Assembly: GCF_008085915.1 (NCBI RefSeq)
Contig: NZ_VSJK01000009.1
Location: 62,001 to 126,000, forward strand
Length of the DNA: 64,000 nucleotides
Source: Oceaniovalibus sp. ACAM 378
GTDB lineage: Bacteria; Pseudomonadota; Alphaproteobacteria; Rhodobacterales; Rhodobacteraceae
Reading direction: 5' to 3'
Position 1 is the stretch's first letter. The number at the start of each line of letters is the position of its first letter. Below the pieces are notes generated by a model that made no database searches, was not told the origin of the DNA, and worked only from the letters and a program-made list of their open reading frames with translations. Both the position numbers and the translations under genes were made by a program. Positions 1-11,145 of the stretch are shown here, piece by piece.

Positions 1-398
1 CCCCGGTCATATTGATCGGCGAACCATGGCACGACGATACAGGCGGTGGCACCCATCCGGCCCTTGTGATCGCGATGATCCCAGATATGCCCGGCGAAAT
101 TGGCCGGATTGCGCGCGCATTTCTGCGGCCGCACCCCGGTTGCGCCGAAATGGTTCAGATCGGCAGACCGGAACGAAGATCGCACATGGATCGGCCCGAA
201 AGTCTCGACCAGCGGGTCAAGCAATTCACGGCACAACGCGCCCCCGGCGGCGATAGCAAGGTCGGGATTGTCGGGAATGTTGCGGCGGGTGTGGAAATTG
301 GCGATTTCCGAATAGAGAAAATCCCGCATGAAGAAATACTGTGACAACCGCACGCGGCCAAATGTCTCCAGCGATACAAAGGAGCGGGGCGGGCGCAT
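1..398 (-). CDS. Conserved hypothetical protein, N-terminal part (runs off left edge)
   Basis: A reverse-strand frame opens at ATG 398, preceded by an AAGGAG ribosome binding site, and stays open to base 1, so 132 codons are visible and the C-terminus lies outside. The protein begins MRPPRSFVSLETFGRVRLSQ and contains VRSSFRSADLN and GHIWDHRDHKGRMGATAC. I recall similar unnamed proteins in Rhodobacteraceae. The order of an S-x-F-R-S element followed by a His/Gly/Ala/Cys stretch is loosely like M15 D-Ala-D-Ala peptidases, but I cannot identify zinc ligands, so no function is assigned. No signal peptide is evident. Confidence 0.72.
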   Translation of the reverse strand, partial: MRPPRSFVSLETFGRVRLSQYFFMRDFLYSEIANFHTRRNIPDNPDLAIAAGGALCRELLDPLVETFGPIHVRSSFRSADLNHFGATGVRPQKCARNPANFAGHIWDHRDHKGRMGATACIVVPWFADQYDR

Positions 399-438
399 GA
401 TCTTGCATCTCCTTGGGTGAAACACGACGGGGAGGGTG

Positions 439-909
439 TCAGCGCGGAATGTCGAACCCCGGATCGGCGAGTGTGAATCCGTCAAAGGTGAACCCCGGCG
501 ACACGGTGCAACCCACCAGCGCCCAGCCATCCGGCGGCGCACGCCCGTCAAGTCTCGCCGCTTGCCAGTGGTCCTTCGGCACAATCACCTGTGGCGACTG
601 CCCGGCCAACAGATCAGGGCCCAACAGGTGGTCGCGGGCCGGACCGGCAGCCGTTTCGGCGAGTGAAAGAACCACCGGATACCCGGCGTAAAAATGCCAG
701 ATTTCAACAGCATCGACCCGGTGCCAGTGGCTGCTTTCGCCCTGTTTCAACAGGAAATAGATGCAGGTGCCCGTGGCGCGCGGTGTTTCGTCGCCCGCCC
801 ATGTCACGCGATACCAGCCGCCTTCGGGGTGGGGCTGCAGCTTCAGGCGGGCGATGATGTCGTCGCCCGTCATCTGGTCAGCACCGAATGTCGCCTTGGA
901 TTGGTTCAT
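439..909 (-). CDS. Cupin, DUF985 (cupin_5) family protein
   Basis: This 156-residue protein matches the small DUF985 cupins. It has the N-terminal PHPEGGWYRVTW element (residues 27-38) typical of the family, and the core HWHRVDAVEIWHFYAG (61-76) supplies the His residues expected to bind metal or ligand in the beta-barrel. The start at ATG 909 is favoured by GGAAGGACC just upstream; a second ATG at codon 13 (MTGDDII) is possible. The biochemical role of the family is poorly known (sugar or small-molecule binding has been suggested). Cytosolic; lies alone between the partial gene and two small lipoproteins on the same strand. Confidence 0.85.
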   Translation of the reverse strand: MNQSKATFGADQMTGDDIIARLKLQPHPEGGWYRVTWAGDETPRATGTCIYFLLKQGESSHWHRVDAVEIWHFYAGYPVVLSLAETAAGPARDHLLGPDLLAGQSPQVIVPKDHWQAARLDGRAPPDGWALVGCTVSPGFTFDGFTLADPGFDIPR

Positions 910-980
910 CGAACGGTCCTTCCAGCAGCGACACTCCCGCCAGATACAGGAAAGACATTCGCACGGCCCCGGTCAAGGGA

Positions 981-1130
981 TCAGTGGGGGCGGAAATCCG
1001 ATTGCGTGACGGCTAGAATTGTGTGGCCCACAACGGTGCCCGCGGCCTTGACCGGCAGTTTGACCACCGCGCACCCCGCCAGAGCCAGCGCAAGAAACAG
1101 GCCCGGAAGAATGCGCGGCAGTCCTTGCAT
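981..1130 (-). CDS. Small lipoprotein (49 aa)
   Basis: The predicted product is 49 residues. It has a hydrophobic signal segment and a lipobox ending in LALAGC near residue 20, so the mature lipoprotein would be only about 30 residues (CAVVKLPVKAAGTVVG...). Its ATG at 1130 overlaps the stop codon of the upstream lipoprotein gene by one base (TGATG), which implies translational coupling. Mature parts this short are typical of entericidin-like or structural envelope lipoproteins. I cannot name the family with confidence. The gene is too short to be judged by codon bias alone; the lipobox and the overlap are the support. Confidence 0.7.
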   Translation of the reverse strand: MQGLPRILPGLFLALALAGCAVVKLPVKAAGTVVGHTILAVTQSDFRPH

Positions 1131-1276
1131 CACTTGTCGTCCTCGCCCGAACCGGTGACTTTTTTGGCAACGTATTTCGTGCCGCCGTAAACGTCCTTGG
1201 CGGCGCCGACGGCGGTGTTGCAGGCGACAAGACCGGTCAGGGCCAGGATCGCGATCGCGATTTTGGTCAGTTTCAT
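1130..1276 (-). CDS. Entericidin-like small lipoprotein (48 aa)
   Basis: The 48-residue product MKLTKIAIAILALTGLVACN... carries a Lys-rich n-region, a hydrophobic core and a lipobox LVAC with the lipidated Cys near residue 19. A short mature part (CNTAVGAAKDVYGG...) resembles entericidin A/B type peptides (CNTxxGxGKD). ATG 1276 has GGAGGG 6 bases upstream. It is the first gene of a two-gene unit with the overlapping 49-residue lipoprotein. In enterobacteria entericidins form an antidote/toxin pair under stress control; whether this pair acts so is only an analogy. Confidence 0.75.
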   Translation of the reverse strand: MKLTKIAIAILALTGLVACNTAVGAAKDVYGGTKYVAKKVTGSGEDDK

Positions 1277-1402
1277 TTCGTTCCCTCCAAAGGGTGCAGA
1301 CCGGGTTTGGCCCTGCGGAAGGGCGCATATAAACATGCGAACAGGCGATTCACATGAAAGATTGCCCATGTTTCACACCTGCAACGCAATGTTATGTGCC
1401 GT

Positions 1403-3724
<2,322 letters not shown>

Positions 3725-3728
<4 letters not shown>

Positions 3729-4525
3729 GACGTGTCGTCCATCTGTCGGATCTGCATTTCGGGCGCGACCGTCCCGATCTGGTGGCGGGGCTGATCGAGT
3801 CGGTGAACCGGCTTTCGCCCGATCTCGTGGCGATTTCCGGCGATCTGACCCAAAGGGCGCGGAACTCTCAATTCGAGGACGCCCGTGGATTCATCGAAGC
3901 GCTGAACGCGCCTGTCCTGTGCGTTCCGGGCAATCATGATGTGCCGTTGGATAATATGTTCATGCGACTTTTGATGCCGTGGCGGCGCTATCGGCGCTGG
4001 ATCGGCAAAGATTTGGAGCCGCAGGTCAGTGACGATGAAATGCTGGTCGTCGGGATCAACACGGTCAATCCTCTGGCATGGCAACAGGGATGGTTTTCTC
4101 CTGAAGACATCGAAAGGGTGCGTGCCGCGCTAAAGGAAAAGGCGGGGCGCGTGGCTGTGATTGTCGTTCATCATCCGCTGGAGCAACGCCCCGAGGATGA
4201 AAAACGGCTGATGCGCGGCGCTGAGCGAGCGCTGGATGCGCTGGCGGGGTGCGGCGCCGATATCGTTCTGTCGGGCCATTTGCACAACTGGCACGCGGGC
4301 GCCTTTGTGCACCGCGAAGGCCGCGCGACGATCCTGCAGGTACATGCGGGCACCGGCCTGTCGACCCGGCTGCGCGGCGAAGAGAACGATTTCAACCTGT
4401 TGACCCTGACGCCCGGACAAGTGCGGGTCGATCGCTATGTAGCCACGCAGGATGGTTTGACGTTCGGGCAGGGACGCAAGGCGTTGTTTTTGCTGGGGCC
4501 AGAGGGTTGGGCCGCCGCGCCGTGA
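3725..4525 (+). CDS. Calcineurin-like metallophosphoesterase
   Basis: This 266-residue protein shows the full binuclear metallophosphoesterase motif set: SDLHFG (Asp9, His11), SGDLTQRA (Asp40), PGNHD (Asn70, His71), VVHHP, and SGHLHNWH near residue 178. The pattern is closest to the CpdA/GpdQ-type phosphodiesterases, which hydrolyse cyclic nucleotides or glycerophosphodiesters. The substrate cannot be told from sequence, but the four-base overlap with the lipid kinase gene points to lipid headgroup or phosphatidate-related chemistry. An AGGGAG site precedes ATG 3725. Cytosolic; no signal peptide. Confidence 0.9.
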
Positions 4526-4529
4526 CGGC

Positions 4530-5408
4530 TCAGGCTGGGTATCGCCGCACTCGGGTTTCGCGCCAAAGCGTGTAAAGCCCCGCTGCCGCGACCACCGCCG
4601 CGCCGATCAGCGTTGACATGCTTTGGCGTTCGCCGAAGACCACCGCTCCCAGCGTGAAGGCAAAGATCAATCGCGTATATCGAAACGGTGCCACCGCCGA
4701 AAGATCGCCCAACCGGATCGAAGCGGTCATCGCCATATACGCCGCCGACCCGAAGACAATCATGCCCAGCAGCAACAGCAACGACTGTCCGTCAATCGCG
4801 CGCGGCCCGTCGCCGATTGCCATGACCACGATCCCGGCGGGTACCAGAATGGCAAAGCCGTAGGCAGCCAGCGCCACCGTCGGCACGCGGGCGGGCACCG
4901 ACCGGGTGGCAAGATCCCGCGTCGACAGTCCGACCACCGAGACCAACGCCATCAAGGCACCTGAATTGACGCCACTGCTGTCGGGCTTCAGCATCACCAT
5001 GACCCCGACAAAGCCGACCATGATCGCCGCCCAGCGACGCCATCCCACCGGTTCGCGCAGAAGAACCGCGGCGCCCAGTGTCACCACCAGCGGATTCGCC
5101 TGAATGACCGCCGAGGCAACGGAAAGCGTGGTCATCTGCAACGCCAGAACGAAACCCAACGTTCCCGTCGCCTCGGCCACCGTCCGAAGCAGGATTGCCG
5201 GGTGCAGAATGTCACGGCTGAACAGCCGCACCCCCCTCAACCGTGCCAGCACGCCAAAAATCAGCGCACCACCCGTTCCCATGATCGCGACGATCTGACC
5301 GGCCGGGACCAGCCCGGTCGACAATTTTACGAATGTGTCAGAGGCAGCGAACCCGGCCATGCCGAGGGTCATCAGCAGAATGGCGCGCAGGGGTGCGTTG
5401 GTGTTCAA
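4530..5408 (-). CDS. DMT-superfamily transporter (EamA family)
   Basis: The 292-residue protein has about ten hydrophobic segments arranged as two EamA repeats, with ILLREPVGWRRW-type loops after each half (AAVLLREPVGWRRW and GAVVFGERQS), typical of drug/metabolite exporters. Substrate unknown. The likely start is a TTG codon at 5408 that overlaps the mur stop (TTGA), implying that this transporter is translated with the regulator and could share its metal control. An internal ATG further in would cut the first membrane helix. The end lies 5 bases from the convergent phosphoesterase gene. Confidence 0.86.
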   Translation of the reverse strand: MNTNAPLRAILLMTLGMAGFAASDTFVKLSTGLVPAGQIVAIMGTGGALIFGVLARLRGVRLFSRDILHPAILLRTVAEATGTLGFVLALQMTTLSVASAVIQANPLVVTLGAAVLLREPVGWRRWAAIMVGFVGVMVMLKPDSSGVNSGALMALVSVVGLSTRDLATRSVPARVPTVALAAYGFAILVPAGIVVMAIGDGPRAIDGQSLLLLLGMIVFGSAAYMAMTASIRLGDLSAVAPFRYTRLIFAFTLGAVVFGERQSMSTLIGAAVVAAAGLYTLWRETRVRRYPA

Positions 5409-5824
5409 CTCCGCGACCGTTTTCGCGGTATGCCGTACAGTTCCAGCCGGTGCCCTTTCAGCTCGTACCCCAGACGTTCCGCGATACGGTCCTGCAAGGC
5501 TTCGATTTCGTCATCGACGAATTCGATCACCGCGCCGGATTGCAGGTCGATCAGGTGGTCATGGTGTTCACGCTCGGCGTCTTCATAGCGGGCGCGGCCA
5601 TCGCCGAATTCCAGCTTTTCAAGAATCCCCGCCTCTTCGAACAGCTTGACCGTGCGATACACCGTCGCGAGCGAAATCCGGGGATCGATGGCGCTGGCGC
5701 GGGCGTGTAAAATCTCGACATCGGGGTGATCGTTGGCCTGTTCCAGAACGGCGGCCACGGTGCGCCGCTGCTCGGTCATCCGCAGCCCTCTTGCTGCACA
5801 GCGTTCGATGATGGTTTCGGACAT
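5405..5824 (-). CDS. mur: Fur-family metal regulator, Mur-like
   Basis: The 139-residue protein has the Fur winged-helix (recognition helix SLATVYRTVKLFEEAG, 51-66) and the dimerisation domain with metal ligands NDHPDVEILH (His33, His40) and HHDHLI (87-92). The C-terminal CxxC structural zinc pairs of enterobacterial Fur are absent (DLQSG at that site), as in alphaproteobacterial Mur, which represses manganese uptake genes. It lacks the His-rich haem motif of Irr. It is followed by an overlapping EamA transporter gene. The choice of Mur over a true iron Fur is based on known alphaproteobacterial biology, not on residues alone. Confidence 0.85.
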   Translation of the reverse strand: MSETIIERCAARGLRMTEQRRTVAAVLEQANDHPDVEILHARASAIDPRISLATVYRTVKLFEEAGILEKLEFGDGRARYEDAEREHHDHLIDLQSGAVIEFVDDEIEALQDRIAERLGYELKGHRLELYGIPRKRSRS

Positions 5825-5974
5825 GGGCCGGTTCCGGTTGTCAGTTGCGCGGGGTCTTAGCCGATACAGCCGCCCGGCTCCACCGGTATTGTGCGCTTGC
5901 CGCCCGCGCCGTGCGATCAGACCTGCCCGGTTGTAGTATCCGGCGCGCAGTTTGCACGGGGTGATCCGGGCAGA

Positions 5975-6832
5975 TCAGAGCGTCAGCCGCCCCTCCATCA
6001 TCCGCACGGCGCGGCCCGAAACGTGGATTGCGGCGCACAGCCCGTCTGACAATTCGGTTTCCACCTGTATGTGACTGAGACGACCCATATCGGCGCCCTG
6101 ATTGATCAGCAGGGTCAGCGATTGCCCCTCAAGCTGTGACAGGAACGCGCCCAGGGCGGCACAGGCGCTGCCGGTTGCGGGATCTTCGGGGATGTTGTCG
6201 AGCGGGGCGAACATGCGCGCGTGAACCTGCGCACCGTCACGCACATAAAGGAATGTCGCGAAATCCATACCCGCTGGCCACAAAGCGGCAGCGGTGCGAA
6301 ACGCCTCGGTGACCGGATGTGCGGCGGACAGGGCGGCGGTGTCGTTCAGTTCAACCATCACAAAGGTCAGCCCGACACCGGCCTGTATCGGCAGATGCCG
6401 GTCGGTGCGGATCTGTCCGGGCAACAGCCCGGTGCAGGCGGCCACCTCGGCGAGACCGGGATGCGCGTCGATGGTCAGCGGCGCGGTCGTGGTGAATCGC
6501 GCCAGTCCCTTGCGCACGCTGCAAGGGATCGGCCCGATGCCAAGTTCCAGCACCATGTCATCACCCCGCCCCAAATCGTGCAGCGCTAGTGCGGTGCCGA
6601 TCAGCGGATGACCGGCAAAGGGCACTTCGGTCGTCGGGGTGAAGATCCGCACACGGGCCGTGTGAACAGGGTCATCGGGTGGATAGACAAAGGCGGTTTC
6701 CGAGAAATTGAATTCGCGCGCGATCTTTTGCAGCAAATCGTCGGGCAGGGTGCTCGCGTCGGGGAACACCGCCAGAGGGTTGCCGCCAAAAGCGGTGGCG
6801 GTAAACACGTCATAGACAAGATAGTCGGTCAT
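5975..6832 (-). CDS. PhzF-family isomerase
   Basis: The 285-residue protein belongs to the PhzF/diaminopimelate-epimerase-like fold. It begins YLVYDVFTATAFGGNPLAVF and has the catalytic Glu45 in FNFSETAFV, then TPTTEVPFAGHPLIGTA and DPATGSACAALG, the conserved second-half motif. Catalysis in PhzF is a Glu-driven isomerisation; most stand-alone members have unknown substrates. Start chosen at ATG 6832 (MTDYLV) with GAGGGATCAGG upstream, in preference to the ATG five codons earlier. No phenazine genes are nearby, so phenazine synthesis is not implied. Confidence 0.88.
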   Translation of the reverse strand: MTDYLVYDVFTATAFGGNPLAVFPDASTLPDDLLQKIAREFNFSETAFVYPPDDPVHTARVRIFTPTTEVPFAGHPLIGTALALHDLGRGDDMVLELGIGPIPCSVRKGLARFTTTAPLTIDAHPGLAEVAACTGLLPGQIRTDRHLPIQAGVGLTFVMVELNDTAALSAAHPVTEAFRTAAALWPAGMDFATFLYVRDGAQVHARMFAPLDNIPEDPATGSACAALGAFLSQLEGQSLTLLINQGADMGRLSHIQVETELSDGLCAAIHVSGRAVRMMEGRLTL

Positions 6833-6940
6833 CCTGATCCCTCGCATTCAGACGCTGCTGTCGTCGATTCTCGTCCCGGTCGGGCGCACAGCATCTGCGC
6901 GCCCGCCATGGGGTGAGCCCGGCACAGGCAGGAACCCCGA

Positions 6941-7672
6941 TTACAGCGAATAGAGCGGCGACTTGCCCTGCGCGGTATGCAGGCCGTTCACCGTTTTCTT
7001 GTCCAGCCCCATAAGGCGCGCAAGCCGGTCAAGATATTGCGCCTCGTCCCGGTTGTCGGGAGTGATCGCCATCACCGAGGCGGTATAAACCTCGATCTCC
7101 ATGCCCTTGGGCACATCGGCCGCCAGCGTTTCTGGATCGACGGGGGCGCTCAGGGCCGCTTCGACAAAGGCGCGGTCGGACGGATCGCTGTCGCCCAGAA
7201 CTTCCCACAATGCGCGCCGTTCGGTCTCGTCGATTTCGCCGTCGGCCTTGGCCGCCATGACCATGGCGCGGATCACCAGACCCGCCTCGGCCTCTTCGGG
7301 GATGTCAGAGACGGCAGTGCTGTCCAGCAGCCCCTGCATTTTCTGTGCGCTGCCTGCGGGGCCCTGTGATCCGGCCAGACCACCCAGCATGCCGCCGATG
7401 CCACCCGCCGCCGCCCCACCGCCCAGAAGACCGCCCAGCCCGGCGGACGTTGACCCGCCCGCGCCGCCCAGCCCCAACTGGCCCAAAATGCCACCCAGAC
7501 CGCCCGATGATCCGGCACCCGACAGCATACCACCGATCCCCTGACCCGATGATTTCTGCTCCGCCAGCTTGCGTTTCACGCCGTCCATTCCGCCGTTCTG
7601 GGTGAATGCCTGCGCACCTTTTGCGGCGACATAGGCGATGGCAAGTTTGGCCACCATGCTTTTCAGCGACAT
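6941..7672 (-). CDS. DUF533 (YebE-like) protein with TerB-like domain
   Basis: This 243-residue protein starts MSLKSMVAKLAIAYVAAKGAQ (hydrophobic helix), passes through a Gly-rich low-complexity stretch (about residues 44-105, repeats of GGLGG/GGMLGG), and ends in a helical domain (about 110-240) containing RAMVMAAKADGEIDETERRAL, a TerB/DjlA-N-like acidic helical motif. This is the architecture of DUF533 inner-membrane proteins such as YebE, which respond to envelope stress; molecular function is unknown. The start at ATG 7672 has GGAGGAACC upstream. Codon and base use fit the neighbours. Confidence 0.85.
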   Translation of the reverse strand: MSLKSMVAKLAIAYVAAKGAQAFTQNGGMDGVKRKLAEQKSSGQGIGGMLSGAGSSGGLGGILGQLGLGGAGGSTSAGLGGLLGGGAAAGGIGGMLGGLAGSQGPAGSAQKMQGLLDSTAVSDIPEEAEAGLVIRAMVMAAKADGEIDETERRALWEVLGDSDPSDRAFVEAALSAPVDPETLAADVPKGMEIEVYTASVMAITPDNRDEAQYLDRLARLMGLDKKTVNGLHTAQGKSPLYSL

Positions 7673-7836
7673 CTTGGTTCCTCCGTTTGTGTGACTGAAA
7701 GATAGGCGGCACGCGACCGGATTCCAGTGTGATGCGCATTGGTTTTCACAGCCGCCGGTTTCCCAGTCTGTGGAGCACGATCCCGTCGCACAAATCAAAA
7801 CCCGCCCCCGGGATCGGGCGCATTTCGACCCAACCC

Positions 7837-7970
7837 GCGGCAGATCAAGTCACCAGCCCTAAACCAGTTCGGGCTGTCGGCCGACCCGTTTGGCCAGACT
7901 GGCAACTGTCAGACCCTCCACGACGATGGAGAAGACGACGACGACCTAGGTGCAGGTCAGGAGCAGCGGT
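7837..7970 (-). repeat. Diverged duplicate of the antiporter gene 3' end
   Basis: About 134 bases here are a second copy of 7985-8119, which spans the last codons of the antiporter gene and its immediate flank. The copies lie in the same orientation, offset 148-149 bases with a one-base indel. In the 110 bases 7861-7970 I count 9 mismatches (about 92 percent identity). Read on the minus strand, the copy encodes the same tail (LTVASLAKRVGRQPELV, stop) but is interrupted upstream by an in-frame TAG and begins nowhere, so it is a non-coding remnant. Confidence 0.9.
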
Positions 7971-8007
7971 TTTTGATCCGCCCCGCCGCAGATCAAGTCA
8001 CCCCGCC

Positions 8008-9276
8008 CTAAACCAGATCGGGTTGTCGGCCGACCCGTTTGGCCAGACTGGCGACTGTCAGACCCTGCACGACGATGGAGAAGATCACGACGACATAGGT
8101 GCAGGTCAGGATCAGCGGCTTCCACTCGCCCTCGGGCAGGGACAGGGCAAGCGCGACCGATATGCCGCCCTTCAGCCCGCCCCATGTCATCACCGGAATG
8201 ACGCCGGTGGCAAAGGTGCGGAACGGTCTCAACAACAGCACCGGCACCGCCACCGCCACCAGCCGCGCCACCAGCGCCAGAGCGATCGACGCAGCGGCAA
8301 TGATCAGGGCATCGCTGCCAAAGGCGACGGCGAAGACCTCGAACCCGATCAGCAGGAAAAGCACGGCATTCAGGATTTCATCAATAAGTTTCCAGAACCC
8401 GTCAACATATTGACGTGTCTGCTCGCTCATCCCGTATTTGGTGCCGACGTCACCGATCAGCAGCCCGGCACAGACCGCCATGATCGGTGCCGAAACGTGC
8501 AGATAAACGGCCAGCTCATAGCCGCCAAAGGCCAGCCCCAGCGTCAGCAGCACCTCAAGCGAATAGTCGTCGATCTGCCGCATCACCCGGAACGTCAGCC
8601 AGCCCAGAACGATGCCGAGAACCGCGCCGCCGACCGCCTCTTGGGCGAACAGGGTCGCTGCTGCCGCCAGCGCGGTCTGTTCGCCGCCGTGGTCCGCCGC
8701 GCTATCGCCGATCACCGGAAAGGCCAGCCCGACCAGCACCAGAAATACCACATATCCGACGCCGTCGTTGAACAAGGATTCACCGGCGATCTTGGTTTCC
8801 AGAGACTTTTCAAGGTTGGCCCCGCGCAGTACACCCAGAACCGCAACCGGATCGGTGGGTGAAATCAGCGCCCCGAACACCAGCGCGATCAGCAACGGCA
8901 TGCCGGTCAGCCAACTGAACCCGAACCCGACGACCGCGGTGGAAAGCCCCACACCAAGCGTCGCCATCAGGACCACAGGCAGCCATTCATCCCGCAGATC
9001 GCCCATTTTGACATGCAGCGCACCGGCAAACAGCAGCAGCCCCAGCATGCCCTCAAGCAGAGTTTCCGAGAAATGGATGTCGGTCACCAGACGGCGCACC
9101 TCGTCGGCCACCATCAGCGAAGGCACCGCAAGGTCCAGAAGAATGATCGCCAGCGATGCAAAAAGCGAAACGATCAGAATGCCGATCGAGGACGGCAGTT
9201 TGAGGAAAAGATAGTTGATCGCCCCGAACCCCCCGGCCAGAACGATCAGCAGCGAGGCGATTTGCAGTACCGTCAT
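8008..9276 (-). CDS. Na+/H+ antiporter, CPA1/NhaP family
   Basis: The 422-residue membrane protein has about 12 hydrophobic segments and the CPA1 hallmarks FGALISPTDPVAVLGVL (Thr141-Asp142-Pro143) and ESLFNDGVGYV (Asn170-Asp171), the ion-binding pair of NhaP/NHE-type electroneutral antiporters. It likely exchanges cytoplasmic Na+ (or K+) for H+ at the inner membrane, expected for a marine organism. Start is ATG 9276 (MTVLQIASLL). The last 40 or so codons are partly duplicated just downstream. The C-terminal tail is short, without the large regulatory domain of some relatives. Confidence 0.93.
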   Translation of the reverse strand: MTVLQIASLLIVLAGGFGAINYLFLKLPSSIGILIVSLFASLAIILLDLAVPSLMVADEVRRLVTDIHFSETLLEGMLGLLLFAGALHVKMGDLRDEWLPVVLMATLGVGLSTAVVGFGFSWLTGMPLLIALVFGALISPTDPVAVLGVLRGANLEKSLETKIAGESLFNDGVGYVVFLVLVGLAFPVIGDSAADHGGEQTALAAAATLFAQEAVGGAVLGIVLGWLTFRVMRQIDDYSLEVLLTLGLAFGGYELAVYLHVSAPIMAVCAGLLIGDVGTKYGMSEQTRQYVDGFWKLIDEILNAVLFLLIGFEVFAVAFGSDALIIAAASIALALVARLVAVAVPVLLLRPFRTFATGVIPVMTWGGLKGGISVALALSLPEGEWKPLILTCTYVVVIFSIVVQGLTVASLAKRVGRQPDLV

Positions 9277-9597
9277 GGTATTGTCCCTAAGCGTCGGTTC
9301 TGGGGCGAATTGGGGGGTAATAACACGCGCGGCCACACAGAAAAAGCGCCATGCGCTGGTAGGGATTTTAGCGCGCGACCGATTATTTCCATGCTTGCCC
9401 CATGATAGCCCCATGCTTGCCCATGCCGGCACGATGCGCCGCCGGATGCGGCGATCCGCACGCTCTTGGCAATTCTAAGGCTGGCTGTCATCCTGACGTG
9501 TCAGTGACCCACCCGGTTGCGAAACCGAAACCGACCATCCACAGCCCTGCGGCGCCGTCTCGTGCAGTCCGAGGGTTATACGCATCAAGGAAAACCA
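9277..9597. other. Divergent intergenic region, no gene seen
   Basis: These 321 bases separate the antiporter gene (minus) from the ThDP enzyme gene (plus) and must hold both promoters. I see a short direct repeat around CATGCTTGCCC (about 9391-9424) and no convincing coding frame, terminator or recognisable operator. Confidence 0.5.
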
Positions 9598-11145
9598 ATG
9601 ACGAACGACAAGATGAATGGCGCCGAAAGCGTGGTGCGGTCCCTGCATGGCGCGGGGGTGGACGTATGTTTCGCCAACCCCGGCACGTCGGAAATGCAGT
9701 TTGTCGATGCGTTGGACCGGACCGGGTTGATGCGCTGTGTGCTGGCCTTGTTCGAGGGTGTGGCAACCGGTGCTGCCGATGGTTATGCCCGTATGGCGAA
9801 CAAGCCTGCGGTGACGTTGCTGCATCTTGCGCCGGGTCTGGCGAATGCCGCCGCCAATATGCACAACGCGCGTAAGGGCCGGGTGCCGATGGTCAATCTG
9901 GTGGGGGATCACGCGCTGCGGCACCGCGAATATGATGCACCCCTGTCGGCGGACGTAGAGGGCGCGGCCGCGCCGTTCTCGGACTGGGTCAAGACCGCAA
10001 AGACCCCCGAAACATTTGGTGCCGACGCGATCGAGGCGCTGGGCGTTGCGAAATCCTATCCCAACCGTGTCGCCACCCTGATCGCGCCCGCCGATGTCGG
10101 CTGGGACGCGGGCGGGATCATCGCGCCGCCACCCGCAGCGCCGCTGTTCGCCGCGCTGAACTCTGCGGCTCTGGACCGTGCGGTGTCGATGCTTGGCGAA
10201 GGCACGGTGATCCTTGTCGCGGGGCGCGTGCTGGAAGATCCCGGCGCGGTGGCACTGTTGCAGGGCATCGCGCAAAAGACCGGCGCGCATATCTGCGCTC
10301 CGACCAGCAACCGCAGGTTTGACCGGGGGGCGGGGCGTGCGGGGATTGCCCGGGTGCCCTATCCGATCAATCAGGCGCTTGAGGCCCTGCGCCCCTGTCG
10401 CCGGGCGATCCTGATTGAAACCGTGCCGCCCGTCGCGTTCTTCGCCTATCCCGACCGGCCCAGCCATTTGTTGCCCGAAGGTTGTGAAACCATGACGCTG
10501 GCCGGACTGGACGGAGATGGGCCCGCCGCAGTGGCCGCTTTGGCCGACCGGGTGGGGGCGAAGCCGTTTGTGCCCTTCGCCGCTCTGCCCCCGGCACCGC
10601 AGGCGGGCGCGATCACCGTCGACACCATTGCCGCTGCCGTTGCCAACGCGCTGCCCGACAACGCGATCATCGTCGATGAAAGCGTGACTGGCGGGCGTGA
10701 TCTGTTCCGCCAGACCATGGCCGCCCCGCCGCATTCTTGGATCGGCCTGACCGGTGGCGCCATCGGCGACGGTATTCCCATGGCGCTGGGCGCGGCGATC
10801 GCCTGTCCCGACCGTCCGGTGCTGAATCTTCAGGCCGACGGGTCTGCCATGTATACCCTGCAGGGGTTGTGGAGTCAGGCGCGCGAGGGGGCCAATGTCA
10901 CCACCGTGATCTTTGCCAACCGAACCTATGAAATCCTGAAGAACGAACTGTTTGCGGTCGGCGCCAACCCGGGGCGCTCGGCGCTCGACATGCTGGATCT
11001 CGACCGTCCGAATCTTGATTTCGTCTCGCTGGCGCGGGGTATGGGCGTGCCCGGCCAGCGGATCGAGGATGTGGCCGATTTGCAGCGCGCCATGGCCGCC
11101 GCGATGGAAGAGCCGGGGCCCTATCTGATCGAAGCGGCGATGTGA
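9598..11145 (+). CDS. Thiamine-diphosphate enzyme, acetolactate synthase large-subunit-like
   Basis: The 515-residue protein has the three-domain ThDP decarboxylase layout. The N-terminal Pyr domain has ANPGTSEMQF (26-35) and the activating Glu53 in LFEGVATGAADGYARM. A central domain follows, and the C-terminal PP domain has ADGSAMYTLQGLW at about 411, closing with FANRTYE, a relaxed form of the GDGx(24-27)N Mg-ThDP motif. Relatives are annotated as acetolactate synthase or benzoylformate decarboxylase. There is no small regulatory subunit beside it, so a catabolic 2-oxoacid decarboxylase or carboligase is more likely than valine biosynthesis. CAAGGA precedes ATG 9598. Confidence 0.82.
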   Translation: MTNDKMNGAESVVRSLHGAGVDVCFANPGTSEMQFVDALDRTGLMRCVLALFEGVATGAADGYARMANKPAVTLLHLAPGLANAAANMHNARKGRVPMVNLVGDHALRHREYDAPLSADVEGAAAPFSDWVKTAKTPETFGADAIEALGVAKSYPNRVATLIAPADVGWDAGGIIAPPPAAPLFAALNSAALDRAVSMLGEGTVILVAGRVLEDPGAVALLQGIAQKTGAHICAPTSNRRFDRGAGRAGIARVPYPINQALEALRPCRRAILIETVPPVAFFAYPDRPSHLLPEGCETMTLAGLDGDGPAAVAALADRVGAKPFVPFAALPPAPQAGAITVDTIAAAVANALPDNAIIVDESVTGGRDLFRQTMAAPPHSWIGLTGGAIGDGIPMALGAAIACPDRPVLNLQADGSAMYTLQGLWSQAREGANVTTVIFANRTYEILKNELFAVGANPGRSALDMLDLDRPNLDFVSLARGMGVPGQRIEDVADLQRAMAAAMEEPGPYLIEAAM

